Assembly (NCBI GenBank): GCA_937943665.1
Contig: CALEAR010000012.1
Coordinates: 1 to 9,706 of the forward strand
Reading direction: 5' to 3'
DNA length: 9,706 nt
Source: an uncultured Alcanivoracaceae bacterium
GTDB lineage: Bacteria > Pseudomonadota > Gammaproteobacteria > Pseudomonadales > Alcanivoracaceae
Shown here: in pieces, positions 1-7,756 of the stretch
Numbering within the stretch: position 1 is the stretch's first letter
Layout: every line of letters begins with the position of its first letter
The notes under the pieces: generated by a model
What the model was told of the DNA's origin: nothing
Databases searched by the model: none
Seen by the model: only the letters and a program-made list of their open reading frames with translations
Position numbers and translations under genes: made by a program

Positions 1-64
1 GCAGCATAAAACTGCTGATGAAAATCATTTATGCAAGCTTGCTTGGCACAGTGGATATTAAGAA

Positions 65-187
65 CACCTGGTGGCGGGAACCCTGCGCGGTTTGAGCGCA
101 CCTCCAGGATGGGGAAGTCGGGAACCCGATCGGTTCGAGAGCACCTCCCCAGGAAGGGAAAGTTCGGGAACCCGCGCGGTTTGAGCG
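65..187. repeat. Three degenerate GC-rich tandem repeats
   Basis: Three head-to-tail units are visible at 65-98, 99-141 and 142-187 (34, 43 and 46 bases). Each begins CACCT, carries GGGAACCC in the middle and ends in a GGTTTGAGCG-like tail (GGTTCGAGAG in the second unit). Units 2 and 3 also share a purine-rich GGGGAAGT/GGGAAAGT stretch missing from unit 1. In units 1 and 3 the tail can fold as a short GCGC/GCGC hairpin with a 7-base loop (85-99, 174-188). The block starts next to the stop codon of the HlyD-type gene and looks richer in GC than its surroundings. I do not recognise the family. A dispersed intergenic repeat or a 3' mRNA structure are both possible. Confidence 0.7.
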
Positions 188-188
188 C

Positions 189-1355
189 TTACCGCTCCCT
201 CATTGCCTCACGCGCTTTATTCAGCGGTTTGATGAGATAATCGAGTACGGTTTTGCTGCCTGTGGTGATATCCACAGAAGCCATCATCCCCGGCACAATG
301 GGAAATTGCTTACCCTGTTTGTTTTCTAAGTAATCCCTATCAGTAAGAATATTCACACGGTAATAAAACACCTCAGGGTTTACCTCATCCCGTAGAGTAT
401 CTGGGGAAATCGTTGTTACCTCCCCCTTAAGATCTCCGAAAATGGAGTAGTCGTAAGCGGTGATTTTCACCGATGCCTCAAGACCTGGGCGAATAAATGC
501 AATATCCGCTGGCGAAATACGCGCCTCCACTAGCAGTTGGTCATCCAAGGGAACAATTTCCATTAGCACACCATTAGAAGGCACCACACCCCCAATGGTG
601 GTGATCTCAATATCCTTCACGATGCCGCGCACCGGGGAATAAAAGGTGGTGCGTTTTAAGGTATCTTCACGGCCAAGCAGCACAGAGGAATATGCCTCCA
701 CATCTGCATTGGCTTCCGCAAGTTCTTCCCGTGCTTGCACGTAATATTCTGTTTCGCTTTCAATGCGGCGCAAGCGCAAATCCGACATTTGCCGCTGCAA
801 ACGGATAACCTCCACCGAGCTTGCGGCCCCAGATTCCAGCAAGTCATTACTAATGGCCAGCTCCTTTTTTAAATGTTCTATGGCTTCATCTATGGAGGCT
901 AAAATATCTTGAATGCGCGCACGGCGGCTATGGTACAGCTGCGTTTCCTCGCGAATTAAATCAGGGTACTTTTCCAAACTTTCAGGAAACTCCAACGGTT
1001 TATCCTCAAGCTCGGCAGTTAACCGAAGACTTCTTGCTAGAGCCGAGCGGTATTTCACCGCACTTTCGCCAAGTAGTGATTGCGTTTGCGTGGGATCAAG
1101 GCGCGCCAGCTTTTGCCCTGCCTCCACAATTTCCCCCTCCTTCACTAATAACTCAGTGAGAATACCGCCTTCTAAGGATTGAATCTTTTGCTCCTTAGAG
1201 CTGGGAATCACTTTACCCATCCCAGTGGAAACTTCTGATAATTCGGAAAAATACGCCCACACAAAAAACACCACAAAAGCAATAAACGTGAGGTAAATAA
1301 TATGGTGTGAACGGGTGAGCTGTACCTCGTTTTCTTTAAAAGCATGGTGGTTCAT
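189..1355 (-). CDS. HlyD-family periplasmic adaptor of a type I secretion system (LapC-like)
   Basis: This 388-residue membrane-fusion protein would link the inner-membrane ABC exporter to the TolC-type channel across the periplasm. It has a short cytoplasmic N-terminus and one membrane segment at about 17-37. A first lipoyl half follows at about 42-90 (IQSLEGGILTELLVKEGEIV), then a long charged helical hairpin at 95-235 that should contact the channel. The second lipoyl half at about 237-268 starts YSPVRGIVKDI, and a beta-barrel region covers 270-365. The ending PGMMASVDITTGSKTVLDYL is typical of RTX-exporter adaptors, so the C-terminus looks complete. The start is well supported by GGGAGGT just upstream, inside the last codons of the ABC gene, with only 3 bases between the genes. 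Repeats begin right after its stop codon. The family call is firm; the LapC label is by analogy. Confidence 0.95.
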   Translation of the reverse strand: MNHHAFKENEVQLTRSHHIIYLTFIAFVVFFVWAYFSELSEVSTGMGKVIPSSKEQKIQSLEGGILTELLVKEGEIVEAGQKLARLDPTQTQSLLGESAVKYRSALARSLRLTAELEDKPLEFPESLEKYPDLIREETQLYHSRRARIQDILASIDEAIEHLKKELAISNDLLESGAASSVEVIRLQRQMSDLRLRRIESETEYYVQAREELAEANADVEAYSSVLLGREDTLKRTTFYSPVRGIVKDIEITTIGGVVPSNGVLMEIVPLDDQLLVEARISPADIAFIRPGLEASVKITAYDYSIFGDLKGEVTTISPDTLRDEVNPEVFYYRVNILTDRDYLENKQGKQFPIVPGMMASVDITTGSKTVLDYLIKPLNKAREAMRER

Positions 1356-1358
1356 CGC

Positions 1359-3461
1359 TTACCTCCCTGTGAGCTTTTTCAGTGCTTCATCTTTGGGGGC
1401 ATCGAGGGCCACGCGGCCTTTATCTAGCACTAACACTCGATCCACTAGAGATAAGGCCGCTAAACGATGAGTGGCCACCACCAAGGTTTTATCCCCCACC
1501 CATGCCGATAACGCCCTTAAGAAATGTTGCTCCGCGTTATCATCTAAGGCTGCAGTGGGCTCATCTAGCAATATGACATTTGGGTCTCGAAGCATTAAAC
1601 GGGCCAACAGCAATGCCTGCCTCTGCCCGCCTGAAAGCCCCAAGCCGCCCTCCAATACTAGGTGGTCTAAACCCTCAGATAATTGTTTCACAAAGGGCAT
1701 GGCTCCAGACATAACAAGCGCATTGCGGATCTCTTCTTCTGTGGCTGTGGGTTTGCCGAGGGTTAAGTTATAACGCAAGGTACCGTGGAACAAGCGAGAA
1801 TGTTGGCTTAACAACACCACATCTCGGCGCACATCCGCGGGATCAATTTGATGCATTTGTGTGCCATCTAAGGCTAACGCGCCATTATTGAGCATCATAT
1901 TTCCAGCTAAGGCATTTAATAAGCTCGATTTGCCTGCTCCATTGCGCCCTAACAACGCAATTTTTTCGCCCGCTTTAATGGTGAGTTTGGGTAATTTCAG
2001 CACGGCAGGCTGCTCTGGGCCATAGCTAAATACCGCTTGTTTAAACTCATAATGACCTTGCAAATAAGGGCGATGGAACAACTGTTCCTCCCCCTGCCCC
2101 TCCGTGGGCAGCTGCATCAGCATATCTGCGGCCTCAATGGCCACTTTGGCATGCTGCCATCGGGTGAGCACTTGGGTAATTTGCCCCATGGGAGCAAGCA
2201 TTCGCGTGGATAAAATAGAAGCGGCCACTAAAGCACCCGTGGTGAGCTCCCCTTCAATCACCATGGGCGCTCCCACAAAAACCACCACCGCAAAAACGCC
2301 CATTTGCACCACTTGGCTCCACGAAAGCAATGCATTCGTGAGATTGCGCAACGCTAAAGAAGCATTAGCGGTGGCATGGGTATACTCATTCCACTGCTGC
2401 AAAAACTGAGGCTCCGCCTGTAGCGCTTTCACATCATCAAGCCCTTGAATGCTTTCCACCAAAAGCCCATTACGCAGAAACGATTCCCGAGAAGTTTCCC
2501 GAGTGAGCATGGAAAGCCTTTTTTGCATGAGCAAGGATGGCAAAATCATTATCACCACAGCGCCAAGGGGCACCCACACCAAGGGGCCTGCAATAATCGC
2601 AAACACACCAAGAAACAAAATAAAAAAAGGCATATCAATGGCGGCACCTATGGTGCTCGCGGTGATCAGCTCGCGCAGCTGATCAAGCTCGCGCAACTGC
2701 GCAATAAAGGTGCCTGTGGAAAGCGGCCGAGCAAAGGGCTTAATGTGTAATGAATGCCCAAACACTTGATCTGAAACACGCAAATCCGCGCGTTTTCCTA
2801 GAATGTTCGTCACATTCCCACGCACCACGCGCATCATGAAGGCAATGAATGTAGCAAGCACCACGCCAATAAAAAGCACATACAAGGTGGGCATGGATTG
2901 TGCCGGTATCACCCTATCGTACACTTGCATGGAAAATAAAATACCAGCAAGCCCTAGGGTGTTAGCGATGAGTGCGGCTATCATCACATGATAATAGGGC
3001 CGCATATCCATAAAGATGATTTTTTTCAGCCAGTTTTCCTTATAGGGCGCTATAAAATCATCCACCCGCTTATCGCGGCGGCCGCTGATGGGCCGAGCAA
3101 AGGCCGCCCGCTTCACCTGCGGCTTTAATTGCTCGAAAGGTACCTTGTTTGCATGGGCTTCCTTAGCCACACGCAGCCACACCGCTTGGCCCTCCACCTT
3201 TTCCACCACGGCTAAGGTGCTTCCTTCTAGCTCCACAATAATGGGTGTGTGCCAATTTAAGGTGTTTGCATCAGGCAAAGCGGAAAACTCAAGAAACAGC
3301 CCCATGCGCCTGGCCAATGCGGCTAAGGCATCTTCATCTGTGGAAGCAAACGGAACTTGCAGGGCAGCACTTTGTGGCGATACATTCAAGCCATAATGCT
3401 GAGCCACCACCAGTAAATGATCCACCCAAGCCTGTGTTTGCGGGTGCTGTTGTAAACTCAT
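1359..3461 (-). CDS. Type I secretion ABC transporter, permease-ATPase fusion (LapB/LssB-like)
   Basis: This 700-residue inner-membrane exporter energises adhesin secretion. Residues 1-130 form a C39-peptidase-like domain with no cysteine, so it should not cleave its substrate but act as a substrate-docking domain, as in HlyB and LapB. Membrane segments span about 155-425. The nucleotide-binding domain has Walker A GRNGAGKS (505-512), Q-loop Q553, signature LSGGQ (609-613), Walker B VILLDEP (629-635) and H-loop H665, so it should be catalytically intact. Length and layout match the LapB-type exporters of large adhesins. The ATG overlaps the stop codon of the TolC-type gene (ATGA, 4-base overlap). 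An AAGGAG lies 13 bases upstream, inside that gene, which suggests translational coupling. Confidence 0.96.
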   Translation of the reverse strand: MSLQQHPQTQAWVDHLLVVAQHYGLNVSPQSAALQVPFASTDEDALAALARRMGLFLEFSALPDANTLNWHTPIIVELEGSTLAVVEKVEGQAVWLRVAKEAHANKVPFEQLKPQVKRAAFARPISGRRDKRVDDFIAPYKENWLKKIIFMDMRPYYHVMIAALIANTLGLAGILFSMQVYDRVIPAQSMPTLYVLFIGVVLATFIAFMMRVVRGNVTNILGKRADLRVSDQVFGHSLHIKPFARPLSTGTFIAQLRELDQLRELITASTIGAAIDMPFFILFLGVFAIIAGPLVWVPLGAVVIMILPSLLMQKRLSMLTRETSRESFLRNGLLVESIQGLDDVKALQAEPQFLQQWNEYTHATANASLALRNLTNALLSWSQVVQMGVFAVVVFVGAPMVIEGELTTGALVAASILSTRMLAPMGQITQVLTRWQHAKVAIEAADMLMQLPTEGQGEEQLFHRPYLQGHYEFKQAVFSYGPEQPAVLKLPKLTIKAGEKIALLGRNGAGKSSLLNALAGNMMLNNGALALDGTQMHQIDPADVRRDVVLLSQHSRLFHGTLRYNLTLGKPTATEEEIRNALVMSGAMPFVKQLSEGLDHLVLEGGLGLSGGQRQALLLARLMLRDPNVILLDEPTAALDDNAEQHFLRALSAWVGDKTLVVATHRLAALSLVDRVLVLDKGRVALDAPKDEALKKLTGR

Positions 3462-4786
3462 GGTGTTAGTGTTACTCCTTGAATTGAGGTATCGCCTAAA
3501 TTAAATACGCGATGCAATTGCCCTAACTCATGGGCACAATTCAAGCCCATAAGCTCTGTTTCTGTTTCGATATTAATACGTTCGAAGCGCGTTTGGTAAA
3601 TTTCTTGCTCGGCGTTTAGTAAATCAATCAAGGGCCTAGCGCCTAGCTGCAAATATTGCTGCTGATACAATTCACGGGTTTCAATGCTTAGCGCTTCGCG
3701 GTGCTCCAACACCTGCTTTTGGTACCCTAATACTTCTAATTGCGAAGACGCAGTGAATAAAGCCTCTAGCAAACGCTGCCGTTCGCTTAGAATTTCTGAT
3801 TCCGCGGCAAGGCGGCCTGCCTGTGCCAACTTGCGCTCCGCATTAATGGCTCCACCTTGGTACAACGGCATATTCACATTCAAAAACACACCATACTCAG
3901 TACGCTCTGGGGTATCCCGCTGAGACCAATTAGGGGTTCTTACATGATGCGTTACTGTTGGATCTAAACTAATGGTGGGCCATTGCCTTGCGTTAGCTTG
4001 GGCTGCAGTGGCTTCTGCGCTATCGCGCTCAGCAAAAGCCATCGCTAAGCTAGGGGCTTTTTCCAAAGCCTCTTCAGAAAACTGGCAACTTTCCTGCGCC
4101 TGCACCTTCGGTGCTGAAGCAATAGCAATGGCGCTTTCTTTACCAAGCAAACTGGCTAAACGGTTTTGCCATAAGAGTTTTTGATTGCGGTACTGAAGCA
4201 CTTGAACATAGGCCCCTTCCACACGGCTTTTCGATTGTGCCACATCGGAGCGTGAGGCAGCACCACGCCTGTGCCTTTCTGCCACTAGCTCTGTGAGCTC
4301 ATCTAATGCTTTGTGTTGTTGTTCAGCCATGGTTTCTAGCTGCTGGTATCGCCATATCTCAAACGCTGCCGTGCTCGTGTTGTGCACCGTTTCTTCAATG
4401 GTTTTAAACAATTCAGCTTGGCGCTTTACCCATTGGGCTTTTTCCACGGCCACATCAGAACGCACCTTGCCAAAATCATAAAGCATTTGTGAAACGGATA
4501 AGCTTAACGCATGGCTGTATTTTTGCTCATCGCGCCGGCCTTCATAACCGCTTTTAGAGCTTGCGCTCACTTGCGGGTAGTAGCCTGCTTTTGCTTGGCG
4601 CTCTCGTTGTGCTTGCTCTTCCAAGCGCGCTTTAGCGGTGGCGATAGTGGGGTGCCAGCTGAGTGCTTCTTGAACGGCCTCTTCTAAGGTGATGGCTTGT
4701 TTTATCTCAATGGCAAGCCCCTTAAACGGAGCCACTACCCCTAATAGCATCCCAATGATTAACCATGCGGGTGAACGTAAACTCAT
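3458..4786 (-). CDS. TolC-family outer-membrane channel of type I secretion (LapE/AggA-like)
   Basis: This 442-residue outer-membrane efflux protein would form the exit duct. The first ~25 residues look like a signal peptide (basic start, hydrophobic core LIIGMLLGVV, probable cleavage after GLA). Two outer-membrane-efflux repeats follow, rich in long amphipathic helices: ITLEEAVQEALSWHPTI at the start of the first, and NVNMPLYQGGAINAERKLAQ with PLIDLLNAEQEIYQTRFERI in the second. These are hallmarks of the TolC subfamily paired with HlyB/HlyD exporters. The start is preceded by GAGGAAAGGA at good spacing. It is the first gene of a tight three-gene set and is separated from the upstream substrate gene by a terminator. 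Shewanella bpfA and Pseudomonas lap loci also encode such a channel with the adhesin exporter. Confidence 0.95.
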   Translation of the reverse strand: MSLRSPAWLIIGMLLGVVAPFKGLAIEIKQAITLEEAVQEALSWHPTIATAKARLEEQAQRERQAKAGYYPQVSASSKSGYEGRRDEQKYSHALSLSVSQMLYDFGKVRSDVAVEKAQWVKRQAELFKTIEETVHNTSTAAFEIWRYQQLETMAEQQHKALDELTELVAERHRRGAASRSDVAQSKSRVEGAYVQVLQYRNQKLLWQNRLASLLGKESAIAIASAPKVQAQESCQFSEEALEKAPSLAMAFAERDSAEATAAQANARQWPTISLDPTVTHHVRTPNWSQRDTPERTEYGVFLNVNMPLYQGGAINAERKLAQAGRLAAESEILSERQRLLEALFTASSQLEVLGYQKQVLEHREALSIETRELYQQQYLQLGARPLIDLLNAEQEIYQTRFERINIETETELMGLNCAHELGQLHRVFNLGDTSIQGVTLTP

Positions 4787-4804
4787 GAGTTCCTTTCCTC
4801 TTAA

Positions 4805-4811
4805 CTACCGC
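4805..4811 (-). promoter_or_regulatory. Possible ops-like element (GCGGTAG) in the channel-gene leader
   Basis: On the minus strand the leader of the TolC-type gene holds GCGGTAG, which matches seven bases of the RfaH-recruiting ops core (GGCGGTAGNNT). The flanking positions do not match. It lies after the terminator hairpin and about 18 bases before the ATG, so it could not rescue transcription at that terminator. A chance match is quite possible. Confidence 0.15.
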
Positions 4812-4813
4812 AT

Positions 4814-4847
4814 AAAAGCAAAAGCCTAGCAGCAATTGCTAGGCCTT
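4814..4847 (-). terminator. Intrinsic terminator between the small substrate gene and the transporter genes
   Basis: Read on the minus strand, an 8-bp perfect stem (GCCTAGCA at 4824-4831 with TGCTAGGC at 4837-4844) and a 5-base loop are followed by TTTTGCTTTT. It lies about 50 bases after the stop of the 610-residue substrate gene and about 28 bases before the TolC-type ATG. Too little space remains after it for a full promoter, so the transporter genes probably depend partly on read-through or on a promoter overlapping it. Confidence 0.75.
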
Positions 4848-4894
4848 GCTTTCATGGAGTTGAAGCATTTAAAGAATGCCTTAGCTCACATGGT

Positions 4895-6727
4895 TTAGTA
4901 AAGGATTTGGTTGTTGCTCAAGAGTTCATCCAAATCCATCTCACTTTCTAGGTTGTTCACATCAAGGACAGTAGGTGCTTTGTAACCTTCCCTAGCATTG
5001 CCTTCTTCTGCACTCAATACGTCATTCTCACGCTCTTGGGGCTGGTAAAGGTTTTCATGAGTATCCTCAAGCACCTCTTCTTCCTCAAGCAATGCGCTCA
5101 AATTAATTTGAGTTGCAGGGGCCTCCAGTTCCACGTCAAACTGCACCTCTTCCAATGTGTGCTCGAATTGGTCTGCGCTCTCATCCAAGTAATCATAAGA
5201 AACAACAACAATGTTTATTTCTTCTCCCTCAGAAGTAACAGACCACTCTCCATGGCTTCCTGGATGAGGCTGCACCTCTGAATCTGATTCACCCGGATCC
5301 ACAGGATCCATAGGATCTGGCTCTTCCGGATCCACAGGCGGTGATGATTCGTAGCTAACAATCACTGGATCAGATTTTTCAGAGGTGCCAGCTTTATTTT
5401 CGGCAGTGGCATACACTTCTGCTCCTTCAGGAAAAGGAATTGGACCGAAATAACCTAGGGCCTCATCAATATCATCTTTAGTGAGTTTCCAATAACCATT
5501 CTCGTCTGCTGTCACTGTGCCGAGGTGTTCTTTTCCTCCTCCTGCTCCAGTCGGATCCGAATAGCTCGTTTCAATGTACACATGAACTTTGCTACCTGGC
5601 TCAGCTTTACCGCTCATCTCCCCATTAGGGTCAAATTCAGAGATCTCTGGTGCATCAGGCGGTGAGAGAACAATCACTGGATCTGATTCCTCAGAAGTAT
5701 TTTCAGCTTCATCGGTGGCGGTGGCGGTTACTTCTTCGCCACCTTCAAGGATTACATCCTCAGGAAGCTCAAGGGTCCAGTTTCCGTCTTCATCAGCCTC
5801 AACGGTGCCAATGGTCTCACCATCAACGAACACCTCAACTTTGCTGCCTGGCTCAGCTGTACCGCTGATCTCAGTATCTTCAGAGGTCACCTCATTCACC
5901 ACGGGCGGATCTAGCTCAGGATCAGGATCCACAGGGGTTTCTAATTCAGGAGCGGTAACCTCGGTGGATTCAGAGGTAGTATCGTCTTCTTTCTGAACCA
6001 CATCCACGGTCTCGCCGTTGGTGAGCGGCTCATCTAGCTCAACCTCAAACTTACCGTCCTCATCCACTTCGCCTCTACCAATTTCGTTGCCGTCTTTATC
6101 GGTAACGATAATCTCAGCACCTGGCTTACCTTCACCAGTGATCTTGTCGCCGTCTTCGGTGAACTCCACATTGGTGGGCGGTTCTAGCTCAGGATCTTTT
6201 GAACCGCCAGCACCAGAATCTCCGCCATCAGCACCAGCATCACTATCTGAACTGCTCGAACTGCTTGATTTTGAAGCTAAAGCAGCGCCACCGCCAAGCA
6301 ACAACACACCCGCTAACAAAATAGGCCACCATGGAACTGGGGATTGCGATTCATCATAACCCAAGCTTTGGTAGCTGCTTTCACCTTCTTCCAAATTCCA
6401 CGGCATTTCTTTTGCAACACCGGATTGCGGCACAAAGGGCAAATATTCACCGCCCTCTGTGGCACCCACTAACGGCACCGGAGACTCTAATAAAAAATAC
6501 CCTTCAATGGTTGCTAAAGGTGCCTCTGAATCCTCAGCAAAAATTTCTAAATGATCCCCATTACGCTTTACTAGAATTTCATCAGGCGCAACTTGCCCCT
6601 CAACCACTTGAAACTCATAGCTCACGTTTTCTTGCGCCTGGATAATTTCGTTAGCGCCCTCTGATAGCATTACCTCAGCAATAACACCTTCTTCAGTGTG
6701 CACTAACAGTTTAATTTGGTTAGCCAT
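4895..6727 (-). CDS. Compact BapA-prefix/Ig-like surface protein, probable second T1SS substrate
   Basis: This 610-residue, very acidic, cysteine-free protein resembles a large adhesin stripped of its repeats. Residues 1-125 look like a BapA-prefix domain (ILVKRNGDHLEIF, then IEGYF). A hydrophobic segment (WWPILLAGVLLLGGGAALA, 133-151) and a Ser/Asp/Gly linker follow. Three Ig-like domains lie at about 178-262, 270-356 and 357-458, with the recurring motif EPGSKV. A Pro/Asp linker leads to a tail (535-610) closely matching the end of the large adhesin upstream. No RTX nonapeptides and no obvious LapG-type cleavage motif were seen. I chose ATG 6727 (AGAGG upstream) over an in-frame TTG at 6772, which falls inside a hairpin. 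Type I export and surface location are inferred from the tail and the neighbouring exporter. The prefix call is by eye and moderately sure. Confidence 0.88.
   Translation of the reverse strand: MANQIKLLVHTEEGVIAEVMLSEGANEIIQAQENVSYEFQVVEGQVAPDEILVKRNGDHLEIFAEDSEAPLATIEGYFLLESPVPLVGATEGGEYLPFVPQSGVAKEMPWNLEEGESSYQSLGYDESQSPVPWWPILLAGVLLLGGGAALASKSSSSSSSDSDAGADGGDSGAGGSKDPELEPPTNVEFTEDGDKITGEGKPGAEIIVTDKDGNEIGRGEVDEDGKFEVELDEPLTNGETVDVVQKEDDTTSESTEVTAPELETPVDPDPELDPPVVNEVTSEDTEISGTAEPGSKVEVFVDGETIGTVEADEDGNWTLELPEDVILEGGEEVTATATDEAENTSEESDPVIVLSPPDAPEISEFDPNGEMSGKAEPGSKVHVYIETSYSDPTGAGGGKEHLGTVTADENGYWKLTKDDIDEALGYFGPIPFPEGAEVYATAENKAGTSEKSDPVIVSYESSPPVDPEEPDPMDPVDPGESDSEVQPHPGSHGEWSVTSEGEEINIVVVSYDYLDESADQFEHTLEEVQFDVELEAPATQINLSALLEEEEVLEDTHENLYQPQERENDVLSAEEGNAREGYKAPTVLDVNNLESEMDLDELLSNNQILY
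4898..4957 (-). repeat. C-terminal coding segment shared with the large adhesin gene (copy 1)
   Basis: The last 20 codons match those at 8198-8257 at 51 of 60 bases and 17 of 20 residues (NNLESE.DLDELL.NNQI.Y). Looser protein similarity extends about 55 residues further upstream (ATQI.LSALLE.EEV). The pair suggests duplication, or selection on a common secretion tail read by the same exporter. Confidence 0.85.
5357..5872 (-). repeat. Internal repeats encoding Ig-like domains 2 and 3
   Basis: Two stretches recur at DNA level within the 610-residue protein gene: about 5588-5620 with 5840-5872 (offset 252 bases), and 5357-5386 with 5669-5698 (offset 312 bases). They encode AEPGSKV and SDPVIV in Ig domains 2 and 3. 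The 60-base difference in offset reflects extra residues in the third domain (a SYSDPTGAGGGKEHL region and a GYFGPIPF region). Domain 1 is more diverged. Confidence 0.75.
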
Positions 6728-6771
6728 TATTACAGCCTCTGCCAATAATTTGATTAAAAATATTCCGTACA

Positions 6772-6804
6772 AAGGCTAAGCAGAGCGTTACTCTGCTTAG
6801 CCTT
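6772..6804. terminator. Perfect 14-bp hairpin after the lipoprotein gene, weak terminator
   Basis: AAGGCTAAGCAGAG (6772-6785) pairs perfectly with CTCTGCTTAGCCTT (6791-6804) around a CGTTA loop. It lies about 25 bases after the lipoprotein stop and 45 bases before the next ATG on the minus strand. The U-tract is poor: only TTTG directly after the stem, with TTTTT further on. It may therefore act as a partial terminator, an RNA 3'-end stabiliser or a processing site. Confidence 0.55.
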
Positions 6805-6829
6805 ATAAATAATTAACTTTGAAAATGAT

Positions 6830-7756
6830 TTATTGAGACAAGCCCCAAAGTTCCAAACTTACTCTGCGATCAGGCTGTAAACATTCAATCAGCGCCGCAG
6901 TGGCACGTGTGCCCTTACAGTTTGTAGTTATAGGTTGTTCTGCCCCCACGCCCACAACTTCAAGCTCCTGCTTCACGCCTTTTGCGATCAGATAATCGGC
7001 TACCGCCTTTGCACGGCGCTCTGACAGGGCTTTGTTATACGCTTTCGCACCAAGCCTATCGGTGTGCCCCACCACACGTACCTTTTGCACTTGGTCTTCT
7101 AGCTCTTTCAATTCAGCCACCGTATTATTGAGGGCTTCGAATGCATCAGCAGAGTCATCCATGCGTCTTAAAACAGCGCTATCAAAACCGAACAACCCAT
7201 CCACTTCTAAGACGCTCTCATCAATTAATACGGGACCTTCATCCCTATCTTCAATCTCTTCATCCTCTACTAACATTGCGCAATCGCTCATAGAACGATT
7301 CGCCAAGAACGAAGTGCGTTTTACTTTTTGTAAATCACTTAATGCCCGCTCTTCTGGAATAGCGAATATGTCATATTGACCTTCTTCGTTGGTTCGGACT
7401 TCAAAATATAAAGTCTCTTGATGAGCAGCATCATAGGAATAAGTTTTATCGAAACGTGATGCCTCTTGTTGCTGCACCTTAAATAATCCCTCACCAGCAC
7501 AAACATAACTTTCCATGTACTGATCTGGATTTAACGCCCCCACAACACGGCCATTAATGCTTACCACAGGGCTTGCGGGCCTATCTTTTAGACCTTGCTT
7601 CTTACGATAAAAAACCACTTTGGCCGTATTTTCTGGAATACTCGCTGCTTCATTGGACTTATATGCTTGCTTGGGTCCTACCAACTCCTGCTTGGCACAA
7701 CCCACTGCACCAAAAACCGCCGCCAATAAAACCAAATAGAAAAAGCGCTTTGCCAT
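6830..7756 (-). CDS. OmpA-family outer-membrane lipoprotein of the adhesin locus
   Basis: This 308-residue lipoprotein has a signal peptide ending in the lipobox AVGC (17-20). The lipidated Cys is followed by Ala, so outer-membrane sorting is expected. Residues 45-150 form a domain (KVVFYRKK, VVSINGRVVGAL, YVCAGEG) that resembles DUF2846-type lipoprotein domains, though not confidently. Residues 180-305 are OmpA-like, with VVGHTDRLGAKAYNKALSER (228-247) and a late DRR (296-298), the usual peptidoglycan-binding pattern. An acidic linker at about 163-175 joins the two. The ATG has GAAGGTG upstream. Adhesin loci such as Shewanella bpfA also encode an OmpA-domain protein beside the exporter. A role anchoring or stabilising the export complex or adhesin is inferred. 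Confidence 0.92.
   Translation of the reverse strand: MAKRFFYLVLLAAVFGAVGCAKQELVGPKQAYKSNEAASIPENTAKVVFYRKKQGLKDRPASPVVSINGRVVGALNPDQYMESYVCAGEGLFKVQQQEASRFDKTYSYDAAHQETLYFEVRTNEEGQYDIFAIPEERALSDLQKVKRTSFLANRSMSDCAMLVEDEEIEDRDEGPVLIDESVLEVDGLFGFDSAVLRRMDDSADAFEALNNTVAELKELEDQVQKVRVVGHTDRLGAKAYNKALSERRAKAVADYLIAKGVKQELEVVGVGAEQPITTNCKGTRATAALIECLQPDRRVSLELWGLSQ

Noticed and set aside
65..187. CRISPR array or tRNA fragments
   Set aside because: The units are degenerate, contiguous and of unequal length with no unique spacers. The GGTTCGAG stretch resembles a tRNA T-arm, but no cloverleaf or acceptor stem is present.
31..240. Plus-strand open frame across the tandem repeats
   Set aside because: It runs through the repeat block into the antisense of the HlyD-type gene, its composition follows the repeats, and no start signal was seen.
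1359..3461. Substrate-cleaving C39 peptidase domain in the exporter
   Set aside because: The N-terminal domain has no cysteine, so the catalytic nucleophile is missing.
5589..6359. Long plus-strand open frames rich in Ser and Pro opposite the compact surface protein gene
   Set aside because: They lie antisense to a well-supported gene whose Asp/Glu/Gly/Pro-rich codons create Ser-rich frames on the other strand. They show no ribosome site or domain.
6770..6772. TTG as an upstream start for the compact surface protein
   Set aside because: It lies within the hairpin and lacks a ribosome site. The ATG at 6727 has AGAGG upstream and begins a sensible BapA-prefix sequence.
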